Shown here piece after piece: positions 23,934 through 31,547 of a stretch of 31,547 nucleotides of DNA. The notes beneath the pieces are model-generated. The model was not told the DNA's origin. It saw nothing but the letters and a program-made list of their open reading frames with translations, and ran no database searches. The stretch lies in contig DATMQA010000081.1 of NCBI GenBank assembly GCA_035566895.1, positions 1-31,547 of the forward strand. Reading direction: 5' to 3'. The translations under genes and the position numbers were made by a program. How positions within the stretch are numbered: position 1 is the first letter of the stretch; each line of letters starts with the position of its first letter. The stretch is from DATMQA01 sp035566895. GTDB taxonomy: Bacteria > Verrucomicrobiota > Verrucomicrobiia > Limisphaerales > UBA8199.

Positions 23934-24782
23934 ATGCCACAAACGAAACCCAAGTTTGGGTTCACGTTGATTGAATTGTTAGTGGTAATCGCCATTATAG
24001 CCATCCTGGCCGCGATGCTGCTGCCGGCCTTGTCGCGCGCTAAGGAGAAGGCGATGACGACCAACTGCGTCAGCAATTATAAGCAGCTCATGCTTTGCTG
24101 GATCATGTACGCGGGGGACAATAACGACGCGCTGGTCAATAACTTCTCATTCAGCAACGACCAGTGTGGGCCTGATGCGTGGGTGTCGTCCGGAAGCCAA
24201 CTGGGCCTGGGCAGTTGGACGGGGAACGCGCGACTGGATTCCACCAACTGGGCCATCACGCACGGGCCGTTGTTTGTCTATAACGGCAATGCCGCCATCT
24301 ATCATTGTCCGGCGGACAAGACCACCGTTTTTGGCACCGCCGGCATTCCGCGCACGCGCAGCGTGTCGATGACCACGGGCATGAATTGGACGGATGACCC
24401 AAAAGTTCCTCCCCCTCCCAGCTTCACCAAACTGACGGCCATCAAACTGCCCGGCCCATCCGACGCGCTGGTCTTTGTCGATGAGGCGGGCAATAGTATT
24501 GATAATAACGTCATTGGCATTCACCCGGGCACGAGCGCCGATCCCGCGGGCGGCATCTACACCTACTGGAACCTGCCCAGCAGCCGTCACAACAATGGCT
24601 GCGTTTTGGGTTTCGCCGATGGACATGCCGTTCATTGGAAATGGCTGGACCATTGGATCCTTGACGCCAACGCCAAAGGGGACACGGGCGCCGGCGCGAT
24701 TGGTCCGGGCTTCGAATCGCTCAGCAGCGCCGCGGACCGAGACCTGCGGCGCCTGAAGCAAACCGTGCCCACCGTTAACTGA
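23934..24782 (+). CDS. Prepilin-like (type II/IV secretion) protein with H-X9-DG-type ending
   Basis: 282 residues. A type IV prepilin signal occupies the start (KFGFTLIELLVVIAIIAILA, cut after the G by prepilin peptidase, then methylated Phe and a hydrophobic helix). A mostly beta globular domain follows. Near residue 220 comes SSRHNNGCVLGFADGHAVHW, the 'H-X9-DG' motif known from the processing-associated prepilin-like family common in Planctomycetes, Verrucomicrobia and Lentisphaerae. These occur in large numbers per genome and are thought to be pseudopilins, exported and membrane-bound; the exact role is unknown. It lies just before the giant DUF4623-like gene, in the same direction and 66 bases away. 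Confidence 0.9.
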   Translation: MPQTKPKFGFTLIELLVVIAIIAILAAMLLPALSRAKEKAMTTNCVSNYKQLMLCWIMYAGDNNDALVNNFSFSNDQCGPDAWVSSGSQLGLGSWTGNARLDSTNWAITHGPLFVYNGNAAIYHCPADKTTVFGTAGIPRTRSVSMTTGMNWTDDPKVPPPPSFTKLTAIKLPGPSDALVFVDEAGNSIDNNVIGIHPGTSADPAGGIYTYWNLPSSRHNNGCVLGFADGHAVHWKWLDHWILDANAKGDTGAGAIGPGFESLSSAADRDLRRLKQTVPTVN

Positions 24783-24848
24783 CCGGTGAACGAGCTGTAA
24801 GCGATCGATTTTGTCGTAACAACCCACATCGCAAGAACCAAGACACGT

Positions 24849-27800
24849 ATGAAAACATCCGAGAAAAATCACGAATCGCGCCCCAGCACCCGCCGCTTAT
24901 TCCCCCTTAAGCCAGGCAAGCCGGCCAAAGGCATCCGGATGTCGGTGTTGGCAATGCTGCTGCTGGCCGGCTTCCTGCCCCAGGCGCGGGCACAGTTTAC
25001 ACTCGTTCTCAGCAACAAATGGAATTTGGCGCCCGGCAGCCGTTATTACCTCCCAACCGGGGGAGGCAACCCGCGAGGCATGGCCATCAACCGGACCACC
25101 GGCAACGTCTTGGTCCCCTCGCTGGTGAACTCCAACCACGTTGAAGTCGTCAGCGGCGTGGATGGCTCCGACCTCGGTGGCATTACCGGCACCAACGCCA
25201 TTGCCGGCACCAACATTGTGACGGGTGGCAATGCGGCCTTGGATGGAATCGCGGTCGCCGATGATGGAGTCATTTACTCGGGAAACCTGGATGCCGGGGG
25301 AAGCGCTTTCAAAATATACCGCTGGTCCTCAGAGGACACGTCCGGGGCGACGCTGCCGACGGTGGCCTTTGGCCCCGCAGCGCCGGGCGGTACGGCGACC
25401 CGTTGCGGTGATGCGTTTAATGTTCGCGGCGCCGGGACCAACACCCAAATCATTGCTTCAGGCACTGGTTCGGGCTTTTTCACGATTTTCACCACGACGG
25501 ACGGCACGAATTTCACGCCCAACCAAATTGCTGTTCCGGCGACGCCCGGTTCCGGCGGGTTCAACCGGACGGTGGCGTTTGATGGCACCAACAACGCCTT
25601 TTGGGGCGGCGCCGCGAACAGCACTAAGATTTATTACGTCACCTTAAATCTCAGCACGCTGACGGCCACGACCGTGAGCAACCTCACCCTGGCGACCGCC
25701 ATGGGAATGTGTGACGTGGACAGCACCAACGGCGTCAACATTCTGGCCGGCATTTCGGATAATGGCAGCGTGGTGTCCGCCTCGCGCAACCTTCTGGTTT
25801 ATGACCTGAGCAATCTGAGCGGTGTCGCGCAAGGAGGCAGTGTGGCCTTCCCGGCGGGCGGCACGGCTGACGCAAATGTTACGGGCCAGGCTGATATTGG
25901 CGCGGGCATGGTTGCCGCGCTGAGCACGCAAGGAGGAATTGTGGCTCTGACGATCTCGCTTCAAGCCAATACTCCGCCAAGCATCACCACGCCACCTGTG
26001 GGGGTCAGCGGCGTGTTTCCGGCCTATACCCTTTCGGTCGGGGCTTCGGGCACTCAACTGCTCCATTACCAGTGGCTGGCCAGCAATGCCGGCACAAATA
26101 CAGCTTCGACTTTCACCAACATTCCTGGCGCGGCGGCAACTACCTACGCCATCACCGCTCCGACCACCAACTACTTCGAAGTTATCGTCACGAATGCTTT
26201 CGGCTCGAAGACCAGCACGCCGGTGCTGGTTTCGCTGCTGACCCCGGTGACCAGCACCGTCGTCACGCAGCTTTGGCGCATCCCTGCCGGCGCCAACGGC
26301 TATACCTACCTATCCCCCACGGACAACAATACCCGCGGCATCGGCTACGATGCCAACTCCAACCGGGTAGTGGTCTCGAGCATCTCGGGCGGCGCGGCAA
26401 TCTACGTCCTGGATGGCAACACCGGCACCAACCTCGGCAAGCTCGACCTGACATCGGCCAATCTCGGCGGCGGCACCTTCCAGCTCGACCAGGTCGTGGT
26501 CGCCGACGATGGGGCCGTCTATTCCGGAAACCTTGCCCTGCCCGGGCAAAGCTTCAACCTGAATCGCTGGCCGTCACCGACGACCAACGCGACGGCCAAC
26601 AATGCCTACAGCGACGCGGGTATGCTGGCCACTTCGGGGGATCGTTGGGGTGACACCATGGCCGTGCGCGGGGCCGGCGCCAGCACGCAAATCCTGCTGG
26701 GGTCACGCGGCGGCACCAACGTTGCCCTGCTCACCACGGCCGATGGTGTGTCTTTTAGTGCCAGCGTCATGGCGATCAGCAACGTCACGCCCGGTTTTGC
26801 GGCAAACGGCATAGCGTTTGGAGACGGCAACACGCTTTGGGGGAAGGCCTTTCTAGGCGACCTGTTCAAGGTTGCGTTCGACCCAGTGGCGCTGACGGGC
26901 GGCAAGGTCCTCGATTTCGCCAACCCGAGCCAGACGCCAAGTCAGATGTCCGGCGTCGGGGTCGATCCGGTGCATAGCATCCTGGCCGGCATCGATTTGG
27001 CGGATACCCCGAATGACCTGAAACTGTTCCAGGTGCCGGGCACGACCGATCCGCCGGTGCTGTTCGACCAGGCTTTCTTCGCCTCGGCGAATGTGAATGG
27101 CAACGACAACGTGGCCCTCGCCGTGAAATTCCCCAGGATGTATGGGTTGGACGTGAATAACGGCATCGTGGCGCTGACCTACGGCGTGCCGCCGACGGCG
27201 CCGCCGACCATCAACACTCCGCCGGCGAGCCAGACCGTCTATACGAATTCCCCGGCGGTCACTCTTTCGGTTGGGGCTTCGGGGTCGCTGCCGCTCTATT
27301 ATCAATGGCGTGGTTACGGGAACAGCCTTGCCAATACGCCGGTTAACATTCTTAACGCCACCAACAGCACCTACGTCCTTAACTATCCGCCGGTGACTGC
27401 TTCCGGGTATTATGATGTAATCGTGCACAATATTGCGGGGAATGCCACCAGCACGCCGCCGGCTTTACTCACCGTCATCACGCCGGTGAGCAGCACGGTT
27501 GTGACCCAGCTCTGGACGCTGCCTGCAGGCTCGCGGTCGTACCTGGATGGGTCCAGCTACAACACCCGCGGGTTGGCCTATGACACCAATACCGGGACCT
27601 TGCTGGTCGCGGACCATTTCAACATCTACCTGCTCAGTCCGACCAATGGCACTGACCTTGGCCAGTTGAACACGGTCGGGCTGCCAATTTCGGGAGTGAA
27701 CGGCTGGGCGGTGGACCAGCTCGGCGTGGGCGATGATGGGGTGCTTTATGTCGCGAACCTGTCGCTGGACGGGACGGGCTTCTCGATCGTGAGCTGGCCG

Positions 27801-28673
27801 GCGATTAGCCCCGGCGCTAGCGCGGCCAACTATGCCTGGGGTCCGAACACAGGGACCGGGGCTGACCCGAGTGGCACCGGCGATCGCTGGGGAGATACGA
27901 TGGCGGTTCGGGGTGCGGGCGTAAGCACTGAAATCCTCTGCGGCTCTGCTGGCGGGACGGTGGTAGTGCTGTTCACCACCACTGACGGCACGACTTTCTC
28001 GGCGCGCGTCATCAACGTGACCAATGCTCCCGCCGGATTTGCCGGCCAGGGCATCGCCTTCGGGCCCGGCAATACGTTCTGGGCCAAGAGTCCCGGATTC
28101 AACCTCCGCCAGGTCGCCTTCGATACCTCGACGACTCCGGGCACTGGGAATGTGGTGCAGGTCTACACCGCCGGAACGCAGATCAATTCCAGCATGGATG
28201 GCATCGACGTGGACGTCGCCAATAATATCCTCGGCGGCGTGGTTTTCAGCGATGTGCCGAACGACCTGCAATTACTGCTGCTGAGCGGTAGCACCAACTC
28301 GCCTGCGCTTTTCGACCAGGCCTTCTTCGGAAGTGTCAATGCGAACTCCCAGCTTAACGCGGCTACGACGCTGAAGGCCGGCCACGGTTTCGCGCTGGAT
28401 GTCAATAACGGCATTGTGGCACTGACCTACGGCCTGCCGTCGGCGCCGCCGGTCATCATCACCACCGTCACTCCGCAGCCGGGTATTGGCACAGCTCTGA
28501 CCTGGAACAACTGCTTCAACGGCCACGGCTACGACGTGCAGTACAAGAACGCCCTCACCAATGCTACCTGGACCACCGCCGGTTCCGTCACCGCCATCGG
28601 ACCCACTGCCTCCTTCACCGACACCTCGGCGACCGGGGCCGGCACTCGGTTTTATCGGATCCATAGCCGCTGA
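24849..28673 (+). CDS. Giant secreted protein with three DUF4623-like repeats and Ig-like linkers
   Basis: 1274 residues. A long basic leader precedes a signal peptide (MSVLAMLLLAGFLPQARAQ); the real start may be that methionine at residue 31. Three homologous blocks begin near residues 50, 466 and 879. Each has the pattern 'LW.LPAGS...Y', 'NTRGIAYD...', 'VADDGV.Y.GNL', 'RWGDTMAVRGAG.ST.I', 'F....V....G.AFG.GNTFW' and 'DVNNGIVALTYG', as in DUF4623-like proteins. Two Ig-like linkers (about 375-465 and 785-875) and a C-terminal module ending RFYRIHSR complete it. The blocks probably form beta-propellers. The protein is exported; a surface or matrix role is likely, but no catalytic site is seen. 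Ligands are unknown. Confidence 0.85.
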   Translation: MKTSEKNHESRPSTRRLFPLKPGKPAKGIRMSVLAMLLLAGFLPQARAQFTLVLSNKWNLAPGSRYYLPTGGGNPRGMAINRTTGNVLVPSLVNSNHVEVVSGVDGSDLGGITGTNAIAGTNIVTGGNAALDGIAVADDGVIYSGNLDAGGSAFKIYRWSSEDTSGATLPTVAFGPAAPGGTATRCGDAFNVRGAGTNTQIIASGTGSGFFTIFTTTDGTNFTPNQIAVPATPGSGGFNRTVAFDGTNNAFWGGAANSTKIYYVTLNLSTLTATTVSNLTLATAMGMCDVDSTNGVNILAGISDNGSVVSASRNLLVYDLSNLSGVAQGGSVAFPAGGTADANVTGQADIGAGMVAALSTQGGIVALTISLQANTPPSITTPPVGVSGVFPAYTLSVGASGTQLLHYQWLASNAGTNTASTFTNIPGAAATTYAITAPTTNYFEVIVTNAFGSKTSTPVLVSLLTPVTSTVVTQLWRIPAGANGYTYLSPTDNNTRGIGYDANSNRVVVSSISGGAAIYVLDGNTGTNLGKLDLTSANLGGGTFQLDQVVVADDGAVYSGNLALPGQSFNLNRWPSPTTNATANNAYSDAGMLATSGDRWGDTMAVRGAGASTQILLGSRGGTNVALLTTADGVSFSASVMAISNVTPGFAANGIAFGDGNTLWGKAFLGDLFKVAFDPVALTGGKVLDFANPSQTPSQMSGVGVDPVHSILAGIDLADTPNDLKLFQVPGTTDPPVLFDQAFFASANVNGNDNVALAVKFPRMYGLDVNNGIVALTYGVPPTAPPTINTPPASQTVYTNSPAVTLSVGASGSLPLYYQWRGYGNSLANTPVNILNATNSTYVLNYPPVTASGYYDVIVHNIAGNATSTPPALLTVITPVSSTVVTQLWTLPAGSRSYLDGSSYNTRGLAYDTNTGTLLVADHFNIYLLSPTNGTDLGQLNTVGLPISGVNGWAVDQLGVGDDGVLYVANLSLDGTGFSIVSWPAISPGASAANYAWGPNTGTGADPSGTGDRWGDTMAVRGAGVSTEILCGSAGGTVVVLFTTTDGTTFSARVINVTNAPAGFAGQGIAFGPGNTFWAKSPGFNLRQVAFDTSTTPGTGNVVQVYTAGTQINSSMDGIDVDVANNILGGVVFSDVPNDLQLLLLSGSTNSPALFDQAFFGSVNANSQLNAATTLKAGHGFALDVNNGIVALTYGLPSAPPVIITTVTPQPGIGTALTWNNCFNGHGYDVQYKNALTNATWTTAGSVTAIGPTASFTDTSATGAGTRFYRIHSR

Positions 28674-28705
28674 ACTACGGCGCGATGGAGCCGGCATACC
28701 TGGTT

Positions 28706-28742
28706 TAGAACATTGTAATGGTGGGCGCGACAGGGGTCGAAC
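28706..28742. repeat. 37-bp direct repeat, right copy (3' end of the intact tRNA-Leu)
   Basis: Identical to 23176-23212. It overlaps the 3' end of the intact tRNA-Leu and its trailer. The two copies bracket about 5.5 kb. Confidence 0.75.
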
Positions 28743-28803
28743 CTGCAAGGATTGCTCCAAAGGATCCTAAGTCCTTCGCGTCTGCCAATTCCGCCACGCG
28801 CCC
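28719..28803 (-). tRNA. tRNA-Leu (anticodon UAG)
   Basis: On the minus strand the acceptor GGGCGCG (28803-28797) pairs perfectly with CGCGCCC, followed by A73 and an encoded CCA at 28721-28719. Bases 8-9 are TG, then GCGGAATTGGCAGACGC, the leucine D arm. The anticodon arm is GGACTTAGGATCC, with TAG in the loop (reads CUN codons). A long variable arm TTTGGAGCAATCC follows, then the T arm GCAGGTTCGACCCCTGT. The 85-nt length fits the class II tRNA-Leu. Confidence 0.97.
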
Positions 28804-28897
28804 ACAACGGAAATCACCGTCGGCAACGTCTGCAAGCCCCAGTTTAGCAAAGTGCTGGACGGGCGCAAGCGCCCCATCAGGGGGCTGTCGCAGTCGC

Positions 28898-29123
28898 GCG
28901 CATCCGGACACTGCCCCCAATACCGCTTTGCCCGCGCGGAGCGCGGCACATTGCCGCCCCGAAGGGGCAAGAACATATCAGCCCCGGGTAAGGACGCGTA
29001 GCGTCCGCCACCCGGGGTAGAGTGCAAGGATTGATTATCCCCCCTCCCATGCGCTTGTGGCATGGGAGGGGGGAAAAGGGGGGAGGGTTCCTCCTCACTC
29101 TTGGGGGCAGTGTCCGGATGCGC
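28898..29123. repeat. 226-bp element bounded by a perfect 23-bp inverted repeat
   Basis: The 23 bases at 28898-28920 (core GGACACTGCCCCC) are the exact reverse complement of 29101-29123. The interior has further palindromes: GCCCC-gaa-GGGGC near 28955; CCCCGGGT/ACCCGGGG with inner ACGC/GCGT at about 28982-29018; and CCCCTCCCATGC/GCATGGGAGGGG near 29040-29072. It is not coding. It could be a MITE or a REP-like cluster. No target duplication was found by eye. Confidence 0.6.
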
Positions 29124-29270
29124 CCGTGGCAGTCAACCGAACCGGCGGCGGGGAACTGGGGTATCACCGCCGACGGCTCGGTCACGCTCGATGTGGTCTG
29201 CGCCATTGACGTGTCTGACGAGCTTGAGGTCGCCCGGGCGCTGCGGCGCATTCGCAGGAGGATGGGATGA
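29118..29270 (+). CDS. Short frame with a phage-like C-terminus, possibly a gene remnant
   Basis: An ATG inside the right end of the inverted repeat opens a 50-codon frame (MRPWQSTEPAAGNWGITADG, then SVTLDVVCAIDVSDELEVAR and a basic tail). Its stop overlaps the next ATG (GGATGA), a typical gene junction in phages and operons. Codon use is high-GC. The N-terminus may have been lost where the repeat element ends. No family recognised. Confidence 0.4.
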   Translation: MRPWQSTEPAAGNWGITADGSVTLDVVCAIDVSDELEVARALRRIRRRMG

Positions 29271-29484
29271 CAAGCTCTCAGCCCGCACCGGCACCGCCCG
29301 CGCCGGCTTGCGCGTCGTGTCGCCACGCCGTCGAGGTCCGCCCCACAGCAGCAACGCGGGCCTGCGGTGCCGTAGGTTTCCGCCGGCAGCCGAGACCACC
29401 AGCCGGAATTTCCTGAGCACGTTCCCTTTGGTGATACCGACCTGGCACTGCGGGGAGTATCAGCAAAAACCGAAATCGAAATGA
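29267..29484 (+). pseudogene. Frameshifted small CxxC...CGEY cysteine-rich (phage-type) gene
   Basis: The frame starting at 29267 gives MTSSQ...CASCRHAVEVRPTAA. Another frame then continues LRCRRFPPAAETTSRN and FPLVIPTWHCGEYQQKPKSK to a stop at 29484. Joined, they match a small zinc-binding-like protein pattern (CxxCRH ... CRRFPP ... CGEY) that I know from phages. A frameshift near 29340-29365 separates the halves, so the gene is broken unless the shift is programmed or a sequence error. Confidence 0.55.
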
Positions 29485-29649
29485 CCAGCGAAGGCTTGCC
29501 GGGTGTCTCCATGGACCCGCGCACGCTACGTCACCCCGCACCTCATGCCTGAGGGAGAGATGGGCGTCTGGTTAAAACATTTGTGTTTTGACTCTGCAAA
29601 CCTTGTTGTGGGTTGACACCTCTCTTAGCCTGACACTGGCTTCACACCG

Positions 29650-30468
29650 CTATGCTCGCGGGGCTTCCCTCAGGACCTTTTCAATGTCTTCCGAAAGTCG
29701 GGCCACCGCTTCCCTGTCGGTTGAAGAAAGTATGATGTCTCCGCTAGTGAGCTTGCCGCTCGTCCCGATGACTCCAAGTCCGAGATGGGAGCCGTAAGCA
29801 GCCACCAACGAAGATGCAGTTTGGATATATTGGTCGCAGCCCGGGTACGTAACCATTAAGTGGTGCAGTGTTCCCGTTCGTTGCACTGTTTGCCGCTTAC
29901 GCGTCACAAAGAGCAATACAGGACCAGCGAGAGTGATGAATGACGCCATTTCAGCGAAAGTTGGCGCGGATTGGCTTTCCGCAGACTCGTTTGAGTGCCG
30001 CCCAACGGCAACCAACGCGAACGGCAGCAGAACACAAAGGACCCATCCCACAACCCGCAAGACTTTCTGAGATGTGGTGAGATCACGAACGACACTCACT
30101 TTCGTGCAATAAGGCAGGGAAACGATTTCTTTCGAGGTGATTGCACGTGTGGCGATCTTCCTGCCGTCCGCGACCTCCAGAATGCCACGGTGGACCGTAA
30201 CGGGACATGCACTCCACAGTTTGTTGTTCGCAAAGTAAACGTGCTCTTCAGTGAGGACAGGCGACACCGGACCTAGCGATAGCTCGGGGAGCCGGACAGG
30301 CACGGGCCGCGGGCTTAAATTGGAGTCCGGAACGTAGAGGGTGGTCTCCATGCCACAGTGCGGACACACGACAGTCTCGCCCACGTTGTCCCGCTCGAAC
30401 TCCAAATGGCCGGAACAAGTGTTGCAATTACACACCGCCCACTTCTCGCCTGAGCTGGCCCCGGTCAT
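29650..30468 (-). CDS. Zinc-ribbon membrane protein of unknown function
   Basis: 272 residues. The N-terminus has a zinc ribbon (CNCNTCSGHLEF ... VVCPHCGMET), a type frequent at the start of Verrucomicrobial membrane proteins. A beta-rich part follows (VYFANNKLWSACPVTVHRGI, KIATRAITSKEIVSLP), reminiscent of DUF6232-like PH-type domains. Two hydrophobic helices come next (VGWVLCVLLPFALVAVG and ASFITLAGPVLLFVT), then a soluble tail with GDIILSSTDREAVARLSEDI. The split beta-strand/TM pair/strand layout also fits DUF6232-like proteins. The function is unknown. Neighbours do not help. Confidence 0.65.
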   Translation of the reverse strand: MTGASSGEKWAVCNCNTCSGHLEFERDNVGETVVCPHCGMETTLYVPDSNLSPRPVPVRLPELSLGPVSPVLTEEHVYFANNKLWSACPVTVHRGILEVADGRKIATRAITSKEIVSLPYCTKVSVVRDLTTSQKVLRVVGWVLCVLLPFALVAVGRHSNESAESQSAPTFAEMASFITLAGPVLLFVTRKRQTVQRTGTLHHLMVTYPGCDQYIQTASSLVAAYGSHLGLGVIGTSGKLTSGDIILSSTDREAVARLSEDIEKVLREAPRA

Positions 30469-30797
30469 GGCCGAACCGTGTCACGGCAGCGGCGCCGTGT
30501 CGAGCGCGAAACCGACGGCGCCCAAACTATGCGAGCTGGTCATCCGTCCAGATTCGCTTATAGCGCGCCCGATACCGCGGTCCGCTGCTTTGGCCCGAAC
30601 CGCCCCTTTCCAAAGCCGTGGCGAACCCCCAGCGCAAGCCCCTGGCCCCGAAACAGTGCGGAGTGCGGTCAGCCAGCCCCGGCCACTCATCGGAGACGAC
30701 ACACCGATTACGTCGCGGTTCGGGCGGCGGTGAAAACAGAGCTTCCAACCCGCGAAGATCTGCCCGTCTGCTGGCCGGAATCGCAACTTGACGCAAG
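30469..30797. other. Gene-free stretch between divergent membrane-protein genes
   Basis: About 330 GC-rich bases. Frames on both strands are open, but their composition (many R, P, S) is that of noncoding GC-rich DNA. A small palindrome (CACGGC/GCCGTG) lies at about 30481-30500. Promoters for both neighbours are expected here; none stands out. Confidence 0.4.
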
Positions 30798-30821
30798 ATG
30801 GAGAAAGGTCAGCATTTCAAA

Positions 30822-31511
30822 ATGTCTGATAAGTACCTCCGGCTTGTTGCGGGTGATGGATCGCGGGAATTTTACAGGCACGCATTTGTTGCCCATAAGG
30901 TCATACCAGCACTGCTCAGCACCCCTTTTGCTGCGTTCTATTCTTGGCTCGCATTCCAGCGCGCCGCAGGGGTGACCGTGCTCAACGTGTTAAAGGGTCT
31001 TGCGTGCGTGGTCCTCGCTTATGCAACTGTGTTGATTTTTACTCTTGCGTGGTATCTCATCACGGCTCCCGGTCGTTTGCACAAAAAAGAGTCCGATGCC
31101 CGCCGCAAAGCCGAAGCCGAGGTCGAAGGATTGCGTCGAGAGAATGAAGAGAAAAACATTCTTGAAATCGTGCTGGAAAATGAGCAGCCATACTGGACTT
31201 GCAGCGACCTACAGCGCGGTCCGGTCGATGGCCGGGTGGGAGTTAAAAACATTAGCAAATCAAAAACAGCAGATGATGTCTGCTTGTCACTGATAGCGAT
31301 ACAGAACACTTACCCGAATAGCGAGCCAATGAAGAGGCTATGCGAATTTGGAGCCACCGGGAAGAAGATCTCTGTGCCGGGCGGGTTCAACTACCACAGT
31401 CACTATCAGTCCGTTGAACAAGGGGTATTTTCTCGAAGCATTTCAATTCGCTACCGCCGCGAGGATTGGAAGAGTTTCGTGAGTTGCAAACGAGATCCGG
31501 GTGCGAGCTGA
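30822..31511 (+). CDS. Membrane protein with a coiled-coil segment, unknown function
   Basis: The ATG at 30822 (GAGAAAGG upstream) gives 229 residues starting MSDKYLRLVAG. The frame also opens at 30798, eight codons earlier. Two hydrophobic helices (VIPALLSTPFAAFYSWLAFQ and VLAYATVLIFTLAWYLI) are followed by a charged coiled coil (ESDARRKAEAEVEGLRRENE) and a soluble beta-rich domain (GRVGVKNISKSKTADDVCLS). No family recognised. Near the end another frame, from about 31445 to 31536, reads plausible protein (PPRGLEEFRELQTRSGCELK), so the C-terminus may be altered by a frameshift. Confidence 0.55.
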   Translation: MSDKYLRLVAGDGSREFYRHAFVAHKVIPALLSTPFAAFYSWLAFQRAAGVTVLNVLKGLACVVLAYATVLIFTLAWYLITAPGRLHKKESDARRKAEAEVEGLRRENEEKNILEIVLENEQPYWTCSDLQRGPVDGRVGVKNISKSKTADDVCLSLIAIQNTYPNSEPMKRLCEFGATGKKISVPGGFNYHSHYQSVEQGVFSRSISIRYRREDWKSFVSCKRDPGAS

Positions 31512-31547
31512 AGTATATCGGCGAACTACTCCGGCTATGACGGCCAA

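Larger units (their letters stand above)
28804..29649. other. Intergenic segment with inverted-repeat element and phage-like remnants
   Basis: No complete gene. From left to right it holds a ~226-bp inverted-repeat-bounded element (28898-29123), a short phage-like frame (29118-29270), a frameshifted cysteine-rich gene (29267-29484), and a quiet stretch to 29649 with only a TTGACA near 29612. Confidence 0.55.

Noticed and set aside
24849..28673. DNA-level tandem repeat or CRISPR in the giant gene
   Set aside because: The three blocks repeat at the protein level with diverged DNA, and there are no short repeats with regular spacers.
28718..29020. Plus-strand frame starting with an 'ATGVEPARIAPKDPKS'-type sequence
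   Set aside because: It is the antisense translation of the tRNA-Leu gene, a well-known annotation artefact.

Overview
The window looks like chromosomal DNA of a soil or freshwater Verrucomicrobiota bacterium, most like the Pedosphaera/Limisphaerales group. This is inferred from protein style, as no rRNA or phylogenetic marker is present. The clues are a prepilin-like protein ending in an H-X9-DG-type motif, secreted beta-solenoid/Ig/FN3 proteins that end in an FYR-type C-terminal module, a three-repeat DUF4623-like surface protein, and a Ser/Thr kinase gene overlapping an ECF sigma factor gene.

Layout. (1) 1-1.35 kb: start of a short-chain dehydrogenase (SDR) gene, a probable dehydrogenase remnant, and a divergent LysR regulator. 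(2) 1.35-1.88 kb: gene-free stretch with a 3'-end fragment of a tRNA-Cys-like gene. (3) 1.9-11 kb: a secreted carbohydrate-active locus. It has two GH71/99-like proteins in tandem, one carrying malectin and FN3 modules and the other an N-terminal beta-solenoid. A divergent stand-alone solenoid protein and a six-hairpin (GH95-like) glycosidase complete it. (4) 11.35-12.7 kb: a multi-TM protein and a MarR regulator, with the same 12-bp palindrome upstream of both genes. (5) 12.9-15.7 kb: membrane Ser/Thr kinase followed by an overlapping ECF sigma factor. (6) 15.9-23 kb: a run of small redox and hydrolase genes (NADP-binding reductase, two medium-chain dehydrogenases, an alpha/beta hydrolase, an NTF2-like protein, an ArsR regulator, two SDRs). 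Truncated or fused gene pieces lie among them, so the cluster looks eroded by deletions. (7) 23.2-28.8 kb: a segment bounded by a 37-bp direct repeat of the 3' end of tRNA-Leu(UAG). It holds a broken second copy of the 11.5-kb membrane gene, a prepilin-like protein and the giant DUF4623-like protein, but no integrase. (8) 28.8-31.5 kb: the intact tRNA-Leu, a roughly 226-bp inverted-repeat-bounded element, a frameshifted phage-like cysteine-rich gene, and two membrane proteins of unknown function.

How the parts may work together. The 2-11 kb block could bind and cleave an alpha-mannan- or fucose-type glycan outside the cell; the substrate is not determined. The redox cluster resembles regulated sets for reactive or xenobiotic compounds. 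Its regulators (LysR, MarR, ArsR) each sit next to a visible dyad that could be their own operator. The repeated tRNA 3' ends, the duplicated pseudogene and the truncated genes point to repeated insertion and deletion. I found no CRISPR array, no complete transposase, and no clearly new defence system.
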